This document shows positions 1 to 5,168 of a stretch of DNA of 5,168 nucleotides, piece by piece; positions within the stretch are counted from its first letter, which is position 1, and each line of letters begins with the position of its first letter. Under the pieces are notes generated by a model. The model did no database searches and was not told the origin of the DNA. It was given only the letters and a program-made list of their open reading frames with translations. The stretch spans positions 1 to 5,168 of the forward strand of contig JAAZIH010000190.1 in NCBI GenBank assembly GCA_012800995.1. The letters are read 5' to 3'. This DNA comes from Chloroflexota bacterium. Its GTDB lineage: Bacteria > Chloroflexota > Anaerolineae > Anaerolineales > Anaerolineaceae. A program made the position numbers and the translations under genes.

Positions 1-399
1 CGTCTGCCTCCGCCATTCGAACGTACGACACCGATTGGGATGGACACAGAGGTTTGCAGTTTCGAAGCCTTGGAGCGTGCCTGGAAAAATGCTGAACTGA
101 GCTTTGAGCGCGAACATGTCATGCCGTGGCTTTATGAAACGCCGGGGAGAGCCAAAATCTGCGTGGTGGATGACGCGCGCGAGATTGGTCACTTACGTTT
201 CACCGTGGATACGCCTGCGGATTACGCGCTGGCTGAAAAAGTTTACGTTTACTTTGGCGACAATGAGACCTTTGGGCTTGATGAGCTGCTTGAAGCCAAC
301 GCTATACATCCTGAATGGCAAGCTTCGCTCAAAGAAATACAGCATAAATCCTATTTGGACACGGACCATCGTGCCGTAAATCAAAAAGAAATACCTTAG
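1..399 (+). CDS. SpsF-like cytidylyltransferase, C-terminal part (5' end outside window)
   Basis: The frame is open from base 1 and ends at TAG 397-399, leaving 132 codons of a protein whose N-terminus lies upstream. The ATG at base 40 is internal, because family-like sequence (PPPFERTTPIGMDTEV) already runs across it. The block 'DTEVCSFEALERAW' followed by 'EREHVMPWLYETPGR' and then 'LRFTVDTPADYALAEKVY' matches the second half of SpsF-type proteins (COG1861, named after Bacillus spore coat polysaccharide gene spsF). These are relatives of CMP-KDO and CMP-acylneuraminate synthetases, and they are cytosolic. Family members are thought to transfer CMP from CTP to a sugar or similar substrate, but the substrate is rarely known. 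The CTP-binding N-terminal motif is outside the window, so activity cannot be judged. It sits 21 bp before the methyltransferase gene and probably shares its transcript. Family assignment is fairly sure; the substrate is unknown. Confidence 0.85.
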   Translation, partial: RLPPPFERTTPIGMDTEVCSFEALERAWKNAELSFEREHVMPWLYETPGRAKICVVDDAREIGHLRFTVDTPADYALAEKVYVYFGDNETFGLDELLEANAIHPEWQASLKEIQHKSYLDTDHRAVNQKEIP

Positions 400-420
400 A
401 AATGATTAGAGATTATTGTT

Positions 421-1299
421 ATGACATCTATTCCGAACCCGAAATGCCTGTTATGTGGCAGTGAGAAGAGCAAATGTTACAAAACCATTGAAAGCTTTGG
501 GCATCCTGTTAGTTATTATCTGTGTCAAAATTGTGGTTTTGTGTACCAAAACGAGGCTGAAACCATTGCCAAAGACGAAGCTTTTTATGAAGAAAACTAC
601 CGCACTTTATATCAGGACAGCGAGGAACCAACTGCCAAAGACTTGCGCCAACAAACCCTGCGCGCTCTGGATCAGGCGAAGTTTTTACGCGCGAATCACT
701 TCGCGCCTAAAAATGTCCTGGACATAGGCGCTTCAACCGGGCTCTTGCTGGAAACCTTTCGTGAGGAATTTGGCGCTGAAGTCACCGGCGTGGAGCCGGG
801 TAATGCTTACCGCGCCACAGCAGAAAAACGGGATATTCAAATGTTCAGTTCCCTGGAGAGTCTGCGCGAAACCAATCGAGAAGGTTTTGATCTGGTAACC
901 ATGATGCATGTCTTGGAACATCTGCCCGACCCACTTGCAACCTTGCGCGAGATTCGTCAGGAGCTGTTAACAAGCAATGGCGCGCTTTTAATTGAAGTCC
1001 CCAATTTCTACGCCCATGATTCGTATGAACTCGCCCACCTGAGTTGTTTCACGCCACACAGTCTCAAGGAAATCTTGCGTCTGGCGGGTTATGAGGTGAA
1101 GGCTTTTCGCAAGCATGGTCATCCGCGTTCAAAAACGCTTGATTTGTATATTGGCGCTTTGGCACGCCCGATTATCACCGAAAATGAGCCCACCCCAGCA
1201 CGCCACGAATGTTGTGTGCCCTTGAAACGCAATTTGTCAATGCTCTGGCGCAAGGTCATCACCCGCTTGCGACCCAAAGATAGCTGGTTGGGAGCGTAG
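421..1299 (+). CDS. Class I SAM-dependent methyltransferase with N-terminal zinc-binding module
   Basis: The 292-residue protein has two visible parts. Residues 9-38 carry CLLC and CQNC (C9, C12, C35, C38), a four-cysteine zinc-binding module like that of sugar C-methyltransferases. Residues about 75-230 form a Methyltransf_23-type Rossmann domain: SAM motif I VLDIGASTG (99-107), the acidic residue ending strand 2 in GVEPG (E125), the HVLEHLPDP motif (163-171), IEVPN (191-195) and CFTPHSL (209-215). No C-terminal Methyltransf_14-like domain follows, so it is shorter than the roughly 400-residue sugar C-methyltransferases. Methylation of a glycan or of a nucleotide sugar, possibly as a chain cap, is therefore an inference. 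No signal peptide or membrane segment is seen, so it should be cytosolic. The ATG at 421 has only a weak AGAGA (408-412) upstream, but it lies directly before the cysteine module. The next gene begins 3 bp after the stop. Confidence 0.9.
   Translation: MTSIPNPKCLLCGSEKSKCYKTIESFGHPVSYYLCQNCGFVYQNEAETIAKDEAFYEENYRTLYQDSEEPTAKDLRQQTLRALDQAKFLRANHFAPKNVLDIGASTGLLLETFREEFGAEVTGVEPGNAYRATAEKRDIQMFSSLESLRETNREGFDLVTMMHVLEHLPDPLATLREIRQELLTSNGALLIEVPNFYAHDSYELAHLSCFTPHSLKEILRLAGYEVKAFRKHGHPRSKTLDLYIGALARPIITENEPTPARHECCVPLKRNLSMLWRKVITRLRPKDSWLGA
1290..1294 (+). promoter_or_regulatory. Ribosome binding site for the gene at 1303
   Basis: GGGAG lies 8 nt before ATG 1303, inside the last codons of the methyltransferase gene. 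It supports this start and suggests the two genes are translated from one message. Confidence 0.6.
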
Positions 1300-1302
1300 C
1301 CT

Positions 1303-2274
1303 ATGGCCCTTTTGACCCTTTTCACAACGCCAAAGCCTTTTCAGGATTCCCACGTCATCACCATTCAGCGCAACGCTTTGAAGTCATGGAAAGCGCTGGG
1401 TGATGAGGTTGAAGTTGTGTTCATCGGCGATGAATATGGCATGCCAGAGATAGCCCGGGAATTTGGCTTGATTCACCGCCCTGATGTGCGCGTGAATGAG
1501 CTGGGTACACCGCTGATTAGCTCGATCTTTGATATTGGCAGAGCTGAAAACGACAGTCCTTTTTTGGCTTATGTCAACACGGATATTATCCTTTTTCCTG
1601 ATTTTCTTGAAGCGCTAAAGAAAGTGGGCACCCAGCTGTCCAAATTCCTGCTGGTTGGTCAGCGTTATGATTTAGACATTACCGAGGAATTAGCTTTTGA
1701 GCCAGGCTGGCAAGCAGAGCTACTGAAAAAAGCTCAAACTGAAGGCAAACGCCACGCCCGCGCGGGAAGTGATTACTTTGTTTTCCCGCGGGCTTGCTTT
1801 CAGGAGATACCCGACTTCCGCGTTGGCAGAGCAGGCTGGGATAACTGGATGATTTACAAGGCACGTCGCGAGAAATGGACCGCGGTCGACTGTAGCACGG
1901 ACATCAACATCATTCATCAAAATCATGATTACAGCCACCTGCCAGGAGGGCAAACCCATTATCGCCAACCTGAAACAGGGGTTAACATTCGGCTTGCTGG
2001 CGGTCGGCGTACAATTTTCGACTTGGACGACTGCGTCAAACGTTTGGAAAATGGCAAGCTCTTGCCTATGCCACACAGTCGGGCGCGCTTAAAACGTGAA
2101 CTTATCCATTGGCCTTTGCTCAACTTAGGCTTTTATGGTGCCAGTCAGGCATTGTTCAAGTTCTTAAACCCCGAGCAAGCCAAACGTGAACTTGAGCGCC
2201 AAAAGGAAATGGACGCAGCCATGGAAATGCAAGAGAAAGCCTTGCGCGAAAAACAAAACGAGGGAGGCCGCTAA
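1303..2274 (+). CDS. Putative GT-A-fold glycosyltransferase, poorly characterised family
   Basis: This 323-residue protein starts MALLTLFTTPKPF and looks like an uncharacterised glycosyltransferase-type family often found in polysaccharide clusters. Residues about 1-120 resemble a GT-A nucleotide-sugar-binding half: a hydrophobic first strand, VVFIGDE (38-44), and FLAYVNTDIILFPDF (87-101), where NTD takes the place of the metal-binding DxD. The second half holds strongly patterned segments: GSDYFVFPR (155-163), GRAGWDNWM (175-183), HQNHDYSHLPGG (205-216) and NIRLAGGRRTIF (228-239). These are probably acceptor or catalytic regions, but that is inferred. Residues about 290-323 are highly charged and probably helical. 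No signal peptide or clear transmembrane segment is seen. ATG 1303 has a good ribosome binding site, and the stop overlaps the next start by one base (TAATG). Sugar donor and acceptor are unknown. I am confident it is a real gene, less so of the enzymatic role. Confidence 0.75.
   Translation: MALLTLFTTPKPFQDSHVITIQRNALKSWKALGDEVEVVFIGDEYGMPEIAREFGLIHRPDVRVNELGTPLISSIFDIGRAENDSPFLAYVNTDIILFPDFLEALKKVGTQLSKFLLVGQRYDLDITEELAFEPGWQAELLKKAQTEGKRHARAGSDYFVFPRACFQEIPDFRVGRAGWDNWMIYKARREKWTAVDCSTDINIIHQNHDYSHLPGGQTHYRQPETGVNIRLAGGRRTIFDLDDCVKRLENGKLLPMPHSRARLKRELIHWPLLNLGFYGASQALFKFLNPEQAKRELERQKEMDAAMEMQEKALREKQNEGGR
2261..2267 (+). promoter_or_regulatory. Ribosome binding site for the gene at 2274
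   Basis: AGGGAGG lies 6 nt before ATG 2274, within the last codons of the preceding gene. With the TAATG stop-start overlap it makes translational coupling likely. Confidence 0.7.
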
Positions 2275-3293
2275 TGCCCCGATTTGGCATAAACCCATCC
2301 CGTGGAAAAACACTGGACTTTGAACCACCCCGTGTAACTGTGGCGGTCCTTACCCATGTTCCTAACCTTACCGGATATTTCCAACATCGTTTGGACGTTA
2401 CCAAACTAACTTTGCAAAGCATCCTCAAAAATACCGAAGGTGTTTATGAGCTATTGGTTTATGACAATGGCTCTTGTCCCGAATTGGTCGCTTATCTCAA
2501 AGAACTTCAAGCCGAAGGGCAGATTGACACTCTGGTTCTTTCCCAACATAACATTGGCAAGCTCAACGCCCTGTGGCGCATTGGGCAGCTTGCGATGGGC
2601 GAGGTCATTGCCTACACTGATGATGATGTCTACCACATGCCGGGCTGGTTGCCAGCCCATCTGGCACTGCTGGATGTCTTCCCCAATGTTGGCGCGGTAA
2701 CCGGCTTTTATATCAAACAACGCGTCAACATGAGCAGTGATGCCACGCTTGCCTGGGCTAAAGAGCTGGAAGCACGCCAACCCCATGCTGTTGAGCGTGG
2801 TCAGCTTATCCCACGCAAGTGGGAAGAAGAATATATGGACAATTCCGGTCGCAGCGAAGAGCGCTATCAAAGCGAAATCGCGGAGCTTGAAGACATTGTG
2901 GTTGAGCAAAATGGCTTAAAAGCCTGGGTCTCAGCGCATCATTTTCAGGTAATGCTTCCTAAAAAAGTTTTGCTGGAGACTCTGGAAGAAATGTTGGAAG
3001 ATGGCTGGAGCGATTTGATGATGGGACGCATGGTTGAGATGGATGACCGCATCGACGCCAAGGGCTATCTGCGCTTGACTACCTATGAGCAAACCATGCG
3101 CCTTTTGGGCAACGCCATTGATGACGAAGTTGCCGCGCTTGCAAAGCGTGATGGCGTGCAAACACAGGCATCGGTACGCGATACGCACCATGCGCAAGAA
3201 GCGCGAGGCATTTGGCGCAACGCCAAAGTGCGCGGGCTTGCTGAACGCGTGACCAACTGGCTTTACCAAAAAATCCACAACGGGGGCTCATAA
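2274..3293 (+). CDS. Glycosyltransferase family 2-like protein
   Basis: The first ~150 of 339 residues look like a GT2 (GT-A fold) domain. Residues 21-29 (VTVAVLTHV) form the first strand, LTLQSILKNT (45-54) the following helix, and LLVYDNGSC (60-68) holds the nucleotide-binding Asp. HNIGKLNALWRIGQLAMGEVIAYTDDDV (residues 92-119) has the N-x-G-K segment and the DxD motif at D116-D118. MPGWLP follows (122-127). From about residue 150 it departs from common GT2 proteins: a long charged stretch rich in Glu and Arg (about 160-212), then FQVMLPKKVL (224-233), GWSDLMMGRMVEMDDRID (244-261) and GYLRLTT (264-270), where the acceptor site and catalytic base would be expected. No membrane segment is visible, so it should act at the cytosolic face on a lipid-linked or nucleotide-activated acceptor (inference). 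Start ATG 2274 is fixed by a strong ribosome binding site. The next gene starts 1 bp after its stop. Donor and acceptor are unknown. Confidence 0.85.
   Translation: MPRFGINPSRGKTLDFEPPRVTVAVLTHVPNLTGYFQHRLDVTKLTLQSILKNTEGVYELLVYDNGSCPELVAYLKELQAEGQIDTLVLSQHNIGKLNALWRIGQLAMGEVIAYTDDDVYHMPGWLPAHLALLDVFPNVGAVTGFYIKQRVNMSSDATLAWAKELEARQPHAVERGQLIPRKWEEEYMDNSGRSEERYQSEIAELEDIVVEQNGLKAWVSAHHFQVMLPKKVLLETLEEMLEDGWSDLMMGRMVEMDDRIDAKGYLRLTTYEQTMRLLGNAIDDEVAALAKRDGVQTQASVRDTHHAQEARGIWRNAKVRGLAERVTNWLYQKIHNGGS
3282..3286 (+). promoter_or_regulatory. Ribosome binding site for the gene at 3295
   Basis: A GGGGG run lies 8 nt before ATG 3295, inside the end of the GT2-like gene. It is a modest match to a Shine-Dalgarno site but well placed. 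Confidence 0.4.
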
Positions 3294-3294
3294 G

Positions 3295-4290
3295 ATGAAG
3301 ATTCTAATTGCTGGACTGGGCTCTATCGGCAGACGCCATTTGCGAAACTTAATCGCCTTAGGCGAAAAGGATATTATTCTATATCGCACGGGCAAATCCA
3401 CTCTGGATGATGCCGAGTTGGCATCTTTTGAAACTTATACTGATTTAAATGAAGCGCTCGCTCAAAAACCAGAAGGTGTAATTATCTCCAATCCAAGCGC
3501 TTTGCATATGGACATAGCGTTACCTGCCGCGCGCGCTGGTGCGAACCTTTTAATCGAGAAACCGGTATCTGATACCTTGGATGGTCTTGATGAATTGCAA
3601 GAAACACTCGACGCACATGGCAAACGCGCAATGACTGGCTTTCATTTTCGCTATCACCCTGTTTTGCAAGATATTAAACGTATTATTCAAGATCAGACTC
3701 TGGGCAAAGTCCTCTATGCCAGGGCGCACTGGGGAGAATATCTGCCAGATTGGCATCCCTGGGAAGACTATCGCCAAACCTACGCCGCGCGCGCTGATTT
3801 GGGAGGTGGGGTGGTTAACACGCTTTCGCATCCCTTTGACTATCTGCGTTGGCTGCTGGGCGAGGTGGATTCGCTCAGCGCCCAACTCGCGCATCTGAGC
3901 GCGCTTGAGTTAAGCGTAGAAGACCATGCCGATGTTAGCCTAAAGTTTGCGAGTGGCGTGATGGCAAGTGTGCATCTTGATTATTACCAAAAGCCTCCTT
4001 CGCATACCCTTGCTATCAGTTTTGAAAAAGGACGTATCTTGTGGGATAATGCCACGTCCAGCGCGCTGCTGCACTACGCTGACGGGCGACCGTCTGAAAG
4101 GCTTTTGGCTCCCGAAGACTTTGAGCGTAACACGATGTTCCTCGAAGAAATGCGTGCTTTTCTAAGCCTGTGCCGTGGCGAAACGCTGGATTACTGCAGT
4201 CTGCAAGATGGTATTCGAGCGCAGCAAATTGTTGAGGCTGTAAAATGCTCAAGTGCCACTGATTGCATGCGAATGCCCTTAGAATGGTAG
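3295..4290 (+). CDS. Gfo/Idh/MocA family oxidoreductase, PtmF-like
   Basis: This cytosolic NAD(P)-dependent sugar oxidoreductase has 331 residues, the usual family length. The Rossmann half starts with ILIAGLGSIGRRH (3-15) and includes VIISNPSALH (62-71) and the catalytic-type EKP (E88-K89-P90). The C-terminal half has TGFHFRYHP (114-122), GEYLPDWHPWEDYR (147-160), LGGGVVNTLSHPFDYLRW (residues 169-186; H179 is the conserved histidine, and N175 stands where many relatives have Asp), and FERNTMFLEEMRAFL (276-290). The WGEYLPDWHP and LSHPFDYL combination is the pattern I associate with surface-glycan members, including Campylobacter PtmF of the legionaminic acid genes. The neighbouring PtmA-like SDR and CMP-sugar synthetase support that reading. 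The exact reaction is not shown by sequence; roles in supplying amino- or deoxy-sugar precursors are possible. The start is ATG 3295, 1 bp after the previous stop. The family is certain, the PtmF equivalence moderate. Confidence 0.93.
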   Translation: MKILIAGLGSIGRRHLRNLIALGEKDIILYRTGKSTLDDAELASFETYTDLNEALAQKPEGVIISNPSALHMDIALPAARAGANLLIEKPVSDTLDGLDELQETLDAHGKRAMTGFHFRYHPVLQDIKRIIQDQTLGKVLYARAHWGEYLPDWHPWEDYRQTYAARADLGGGVVNTLSHPFDYLRWLLGEVDSLSAQLAHLSALELSVEDHADVSLKFASGVMASVHLDYYQKPPSHTLAISFEKGRILWDNATSSALLHYADGRPSERLLAPEDFERNTMFLEEMRAFLSLCRGETLDYCSLQDGIRAQQIVEAVKCSSATDCMRMPLEW

Positions 4291-4310
4291 AATGAATCGT
4301 GAAATTAACG

Positions 4311-5138
4311 ATGAAGAAAGAAAATGTTTTAGATAAATTTGATATGCACGGACGAACCGTGCTGATCACTGGTGGCGCGGGCCTTTTGGGAAAACAATTC
4401 AGCTTATCCCTTGCTCAGGCTGGCGCGAATGTGATGGTCTCGGATCTTGATGGTCAAGCCGCTCGGGAACAAGCGGAATATCTGAAATCCGAAGGTTTTA
4501 ATGCTGACTCTGTGCAATTGGATGTAACAGACCCTGACTCTGTTAGGTCCGCCACCAAAGCAGCGAACTCCCGCTTTGGAAGTCTGGATGTGCTTGTCAA
4601 TTGCGCGGCAATTAATCCGAAGTTCGACCGCGAAAACATTGAGTATCAAAATAATAATGCTTTCGAGAACTATCCTCTGGAAGCCTTTCGCCAAACCTTG
4701 GATGTCAATTTAACTGGCATGTTTTTAAGCACTCAGGCTGCTGCGCCTTATATGCTGGAAAAAGGCAGGGGCGTGATTGTAAACATCTGCTCTATCTACG
4801 GTCTGGTTGGACCAGATCAAAGCCTTTATCATCAGGAAGACGGCACTATTCGCTACAAACCGGTGGATTACTCTGTAGCCAAAGCGGGTGTGCTTGGTTT
4901 TACACGCTACCTGGCGGCATATTACGCCGGTAAAAATATCCGGGTTAACGCGCTTACTCCAGGCGGTGTGTTTAACGACCATGACTCTCAATTTTCCGAA
5001 GCCTATGGCAGCCGCACCCTTTTGGGTCGGATGGCTCATTTGGACGAGATGAACGCGGCAATGCTCTTTTTATGTTCAGATGCCAGCAGTTATATGACTG
5101 GCAGCAACCTAATTGTTGATGGAGGATGGACAGCATGA
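4311..5138 (+). CDS. SDR family oxidoreductase, PtmA-like
   Basis: A classical short-chain dehydrogenase/reductase of 275 residues, cytosolic and NAD(P)-dependent. Numbering from ATG 4311: TGGAGLLG (20-27) is the cofactor glycine motif, SDLDG (44-48) the end of strand 2, LDVTDPD (70-76) the adenine-ring region, and NCAA (97-100) takes the place of NNAG. DVNLTG (131-136), Ser161 in VNICSIYG, and Y187-x3-K191 in YSVAKAG complete the catalytic Asn-Ser-Tyr-Lys set. The end, GSNLIVDGGWTA, is typical of the family. The insert before the Tyr (SLYHQEDGTIRYKPVDYS) resembles PtmA-type proteins of flagellin and surface glycan loci. A GTG at 4299 in the same frame would add four residues. Neither start has a good ribosome binding site; ATG is preferred because the protein then begins at the usual distance from the glycine motif. 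The gene overlaps the next by 4 bp. Its substrate is unknown, probably a sugar phosphate or nucleotide-sugar intermediate. Confidence 0.93.
   Translation: MKKENVLDKFDMHGRTVLITGGAGLLGKQFSLSLAQAGANVMVSDLDGQAAREQAEYLKSEGFNADSVQLDVTDPDSVRSATKAANSRFGSLDVLVNCAAINPKFDRENIEYQNNNAFENYPLEAFRQTLDVNLTGMFLSTQAAAPYMLEKGRGVIVNICSIYGLVGPDQSLYHQEDGTIRYKPVDYSVAKAGVLGFTRYLAAYYAGKNIRVNALTPGGVFNDHDSQFSEAYGSRTLLGRMAHLDEMNAAMLFLCSDASSYMTGSNLIVDGGWTA
5121..5125 (+). promoter_or_regulatory. Ribosome binding site for the gene at 5135
   Basis: GGAGG lies 9 nt before ATG 5135, inside the codons for the SDR's terminal DGGW. It supports a true start at the ATGA overlap. Confidence 0.65.
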
Positions 5139-5168
5139 CCAAAAAACCAGAAGTCCTGGCAATTATCC
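5135..5168 (+). CDS. Probable CMP-nonulosonate synthetase (NeuA/PtmB-like), first 11 codons
   Basis: Only MTKKPEVLAII and the first base (C) of the next codon are inside the window. The string VLAII followed by a C-initial codon fits the opening of acylneuraminate cytidylyltransferases, which usually read xxxAIIPARGGSK, where the Pro and the following residues begin the CTP-binding loop. The start overlaps the SDR stop (ATGA) and has a GGAGG 9 nt upstream, so a real gene begins here. The product is inferred from 11 residues and the PtmF/PtmA-like neighbours. Other nucleotidyltransferases, or another P-loop-like start, cannot be excluded. If right, it would couple CTP to a sialic, legionaminic or related nine-carbon acid in the cytosol. 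Confidence 0.6.
   Translation, partial: MTKKPEVLAII

Noticed and set aside
355..382. Possible promoter before the methyltransferase: TTGGAC (355-360) with TAAATC (377-382) 16 nt on.
   Set aside because: The -10 matches only three of six consensus bases and lies inside the preceding coding sequence. The 21-bp gap fits a shared transcript.
40..399. ATG at 40 as the true start of a small 119-residue protein.
   Set aside because: The same frame is open to base 1 and codes family-like residues upstream of this ATG, so the gene is cut by the window edge.
1761..1790. Inverted repeat CGCGGGAA (1761-1768) and TTCCCGCG (1783-1790) with a 14-nt loop.
   Set aside because: It is inside the coding sequence for GSDYFVFPR and its flanks, with no T-run and no partner sites. 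Chance or codon effect is the simpler reading.
2638..2666. Hairpin: GGGCTGG (2642-2648) and CCAGCCC (2652-2658) with loop TTG, extended by TGCC/GGCA across a 4-nt bulge.
   Set aside because: It lies inside the GT2-like gene over the conserved GWLP codons and has no T-run after it, so it is not a terminator. Probably a by-product of the codons.
2451..2909. A 152-codon open frame on the minus strand.
   Set aside because: It lies fully opposite the GT2-like gene, has no recognisable motif or ribosome binding site, and is explained by codon bias of the + strand gene.

Overview
The window is a stretch of densely packed genes, all on the + strand. It contains five complete genes and two partial ones, cut by the window edges. 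The products are those of a surface-glycan (O-antigen, capsule, S-layer or flagellin glycan) biosynthesis locus: a nucleotide-sugar cytidylyltransferase, a methyltransferase, two glycosyltransferase-like proteins, a Gfo/Idh/MocA dehydrogenase, a short-chain dehydrogenase, and the first codons of what looks like a CMP-nonulosonate (sialic/legionaminic acid type) synthetase. The organism is a bacterium of middling GC (about half, by eye) that uses Shine-Dalgarno sites and ATG starts. No feature fixes its phylum. The third gene resembles proteins I associate loosely with Chloroflexota, which is only an impression.

Layout. 1-399 is the C-terminal part of an SpsF-like cytidylyltransferase. 421-1299 is a SAM methyltransferase with an N-terminal four-cysteine zinc-binding module. 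1303-2274 is a poorly characterised GT-A-like protein. 2274-3293 is a GT2-type glycosyltransferase with an unusual middle and C-terminal part. 3295-4290 is a PtmF-like Gfo/Idh/MocA oxidoreductase. About 4311-5138 is a PtmA-like SDR. 5135 to the end is the start of a probable PtmB/NeuA-type cytidylyltransferase. Gaps between genes are 1-21 bp, two junctions overlap (TAATG and ATGA), and no internal terminator or convincing promoter is visible. This is most simply one operon with its promoter upstream of the window.

How the genes may work together. The oxidoreductase, SDR and CMP-sugar synthetase set matches the Campylobacter ptmF/ptmB/ptmA genes of the CMP-legionaminic acid pathway, although the order differs. 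The 3' half therefore probably makes an activated nonulosonic acid. The 5' half would assemble and decorate the glycan (two transferases and a methyltransferase). The SpsF-like enzyme may activate a second sugar or alcohol. The NeuB-like synthase, NeuC-like epimerase and PtmE-like nucleotidyltransferase that would complete the pathway are not in the window, so this reading is an inference from context.
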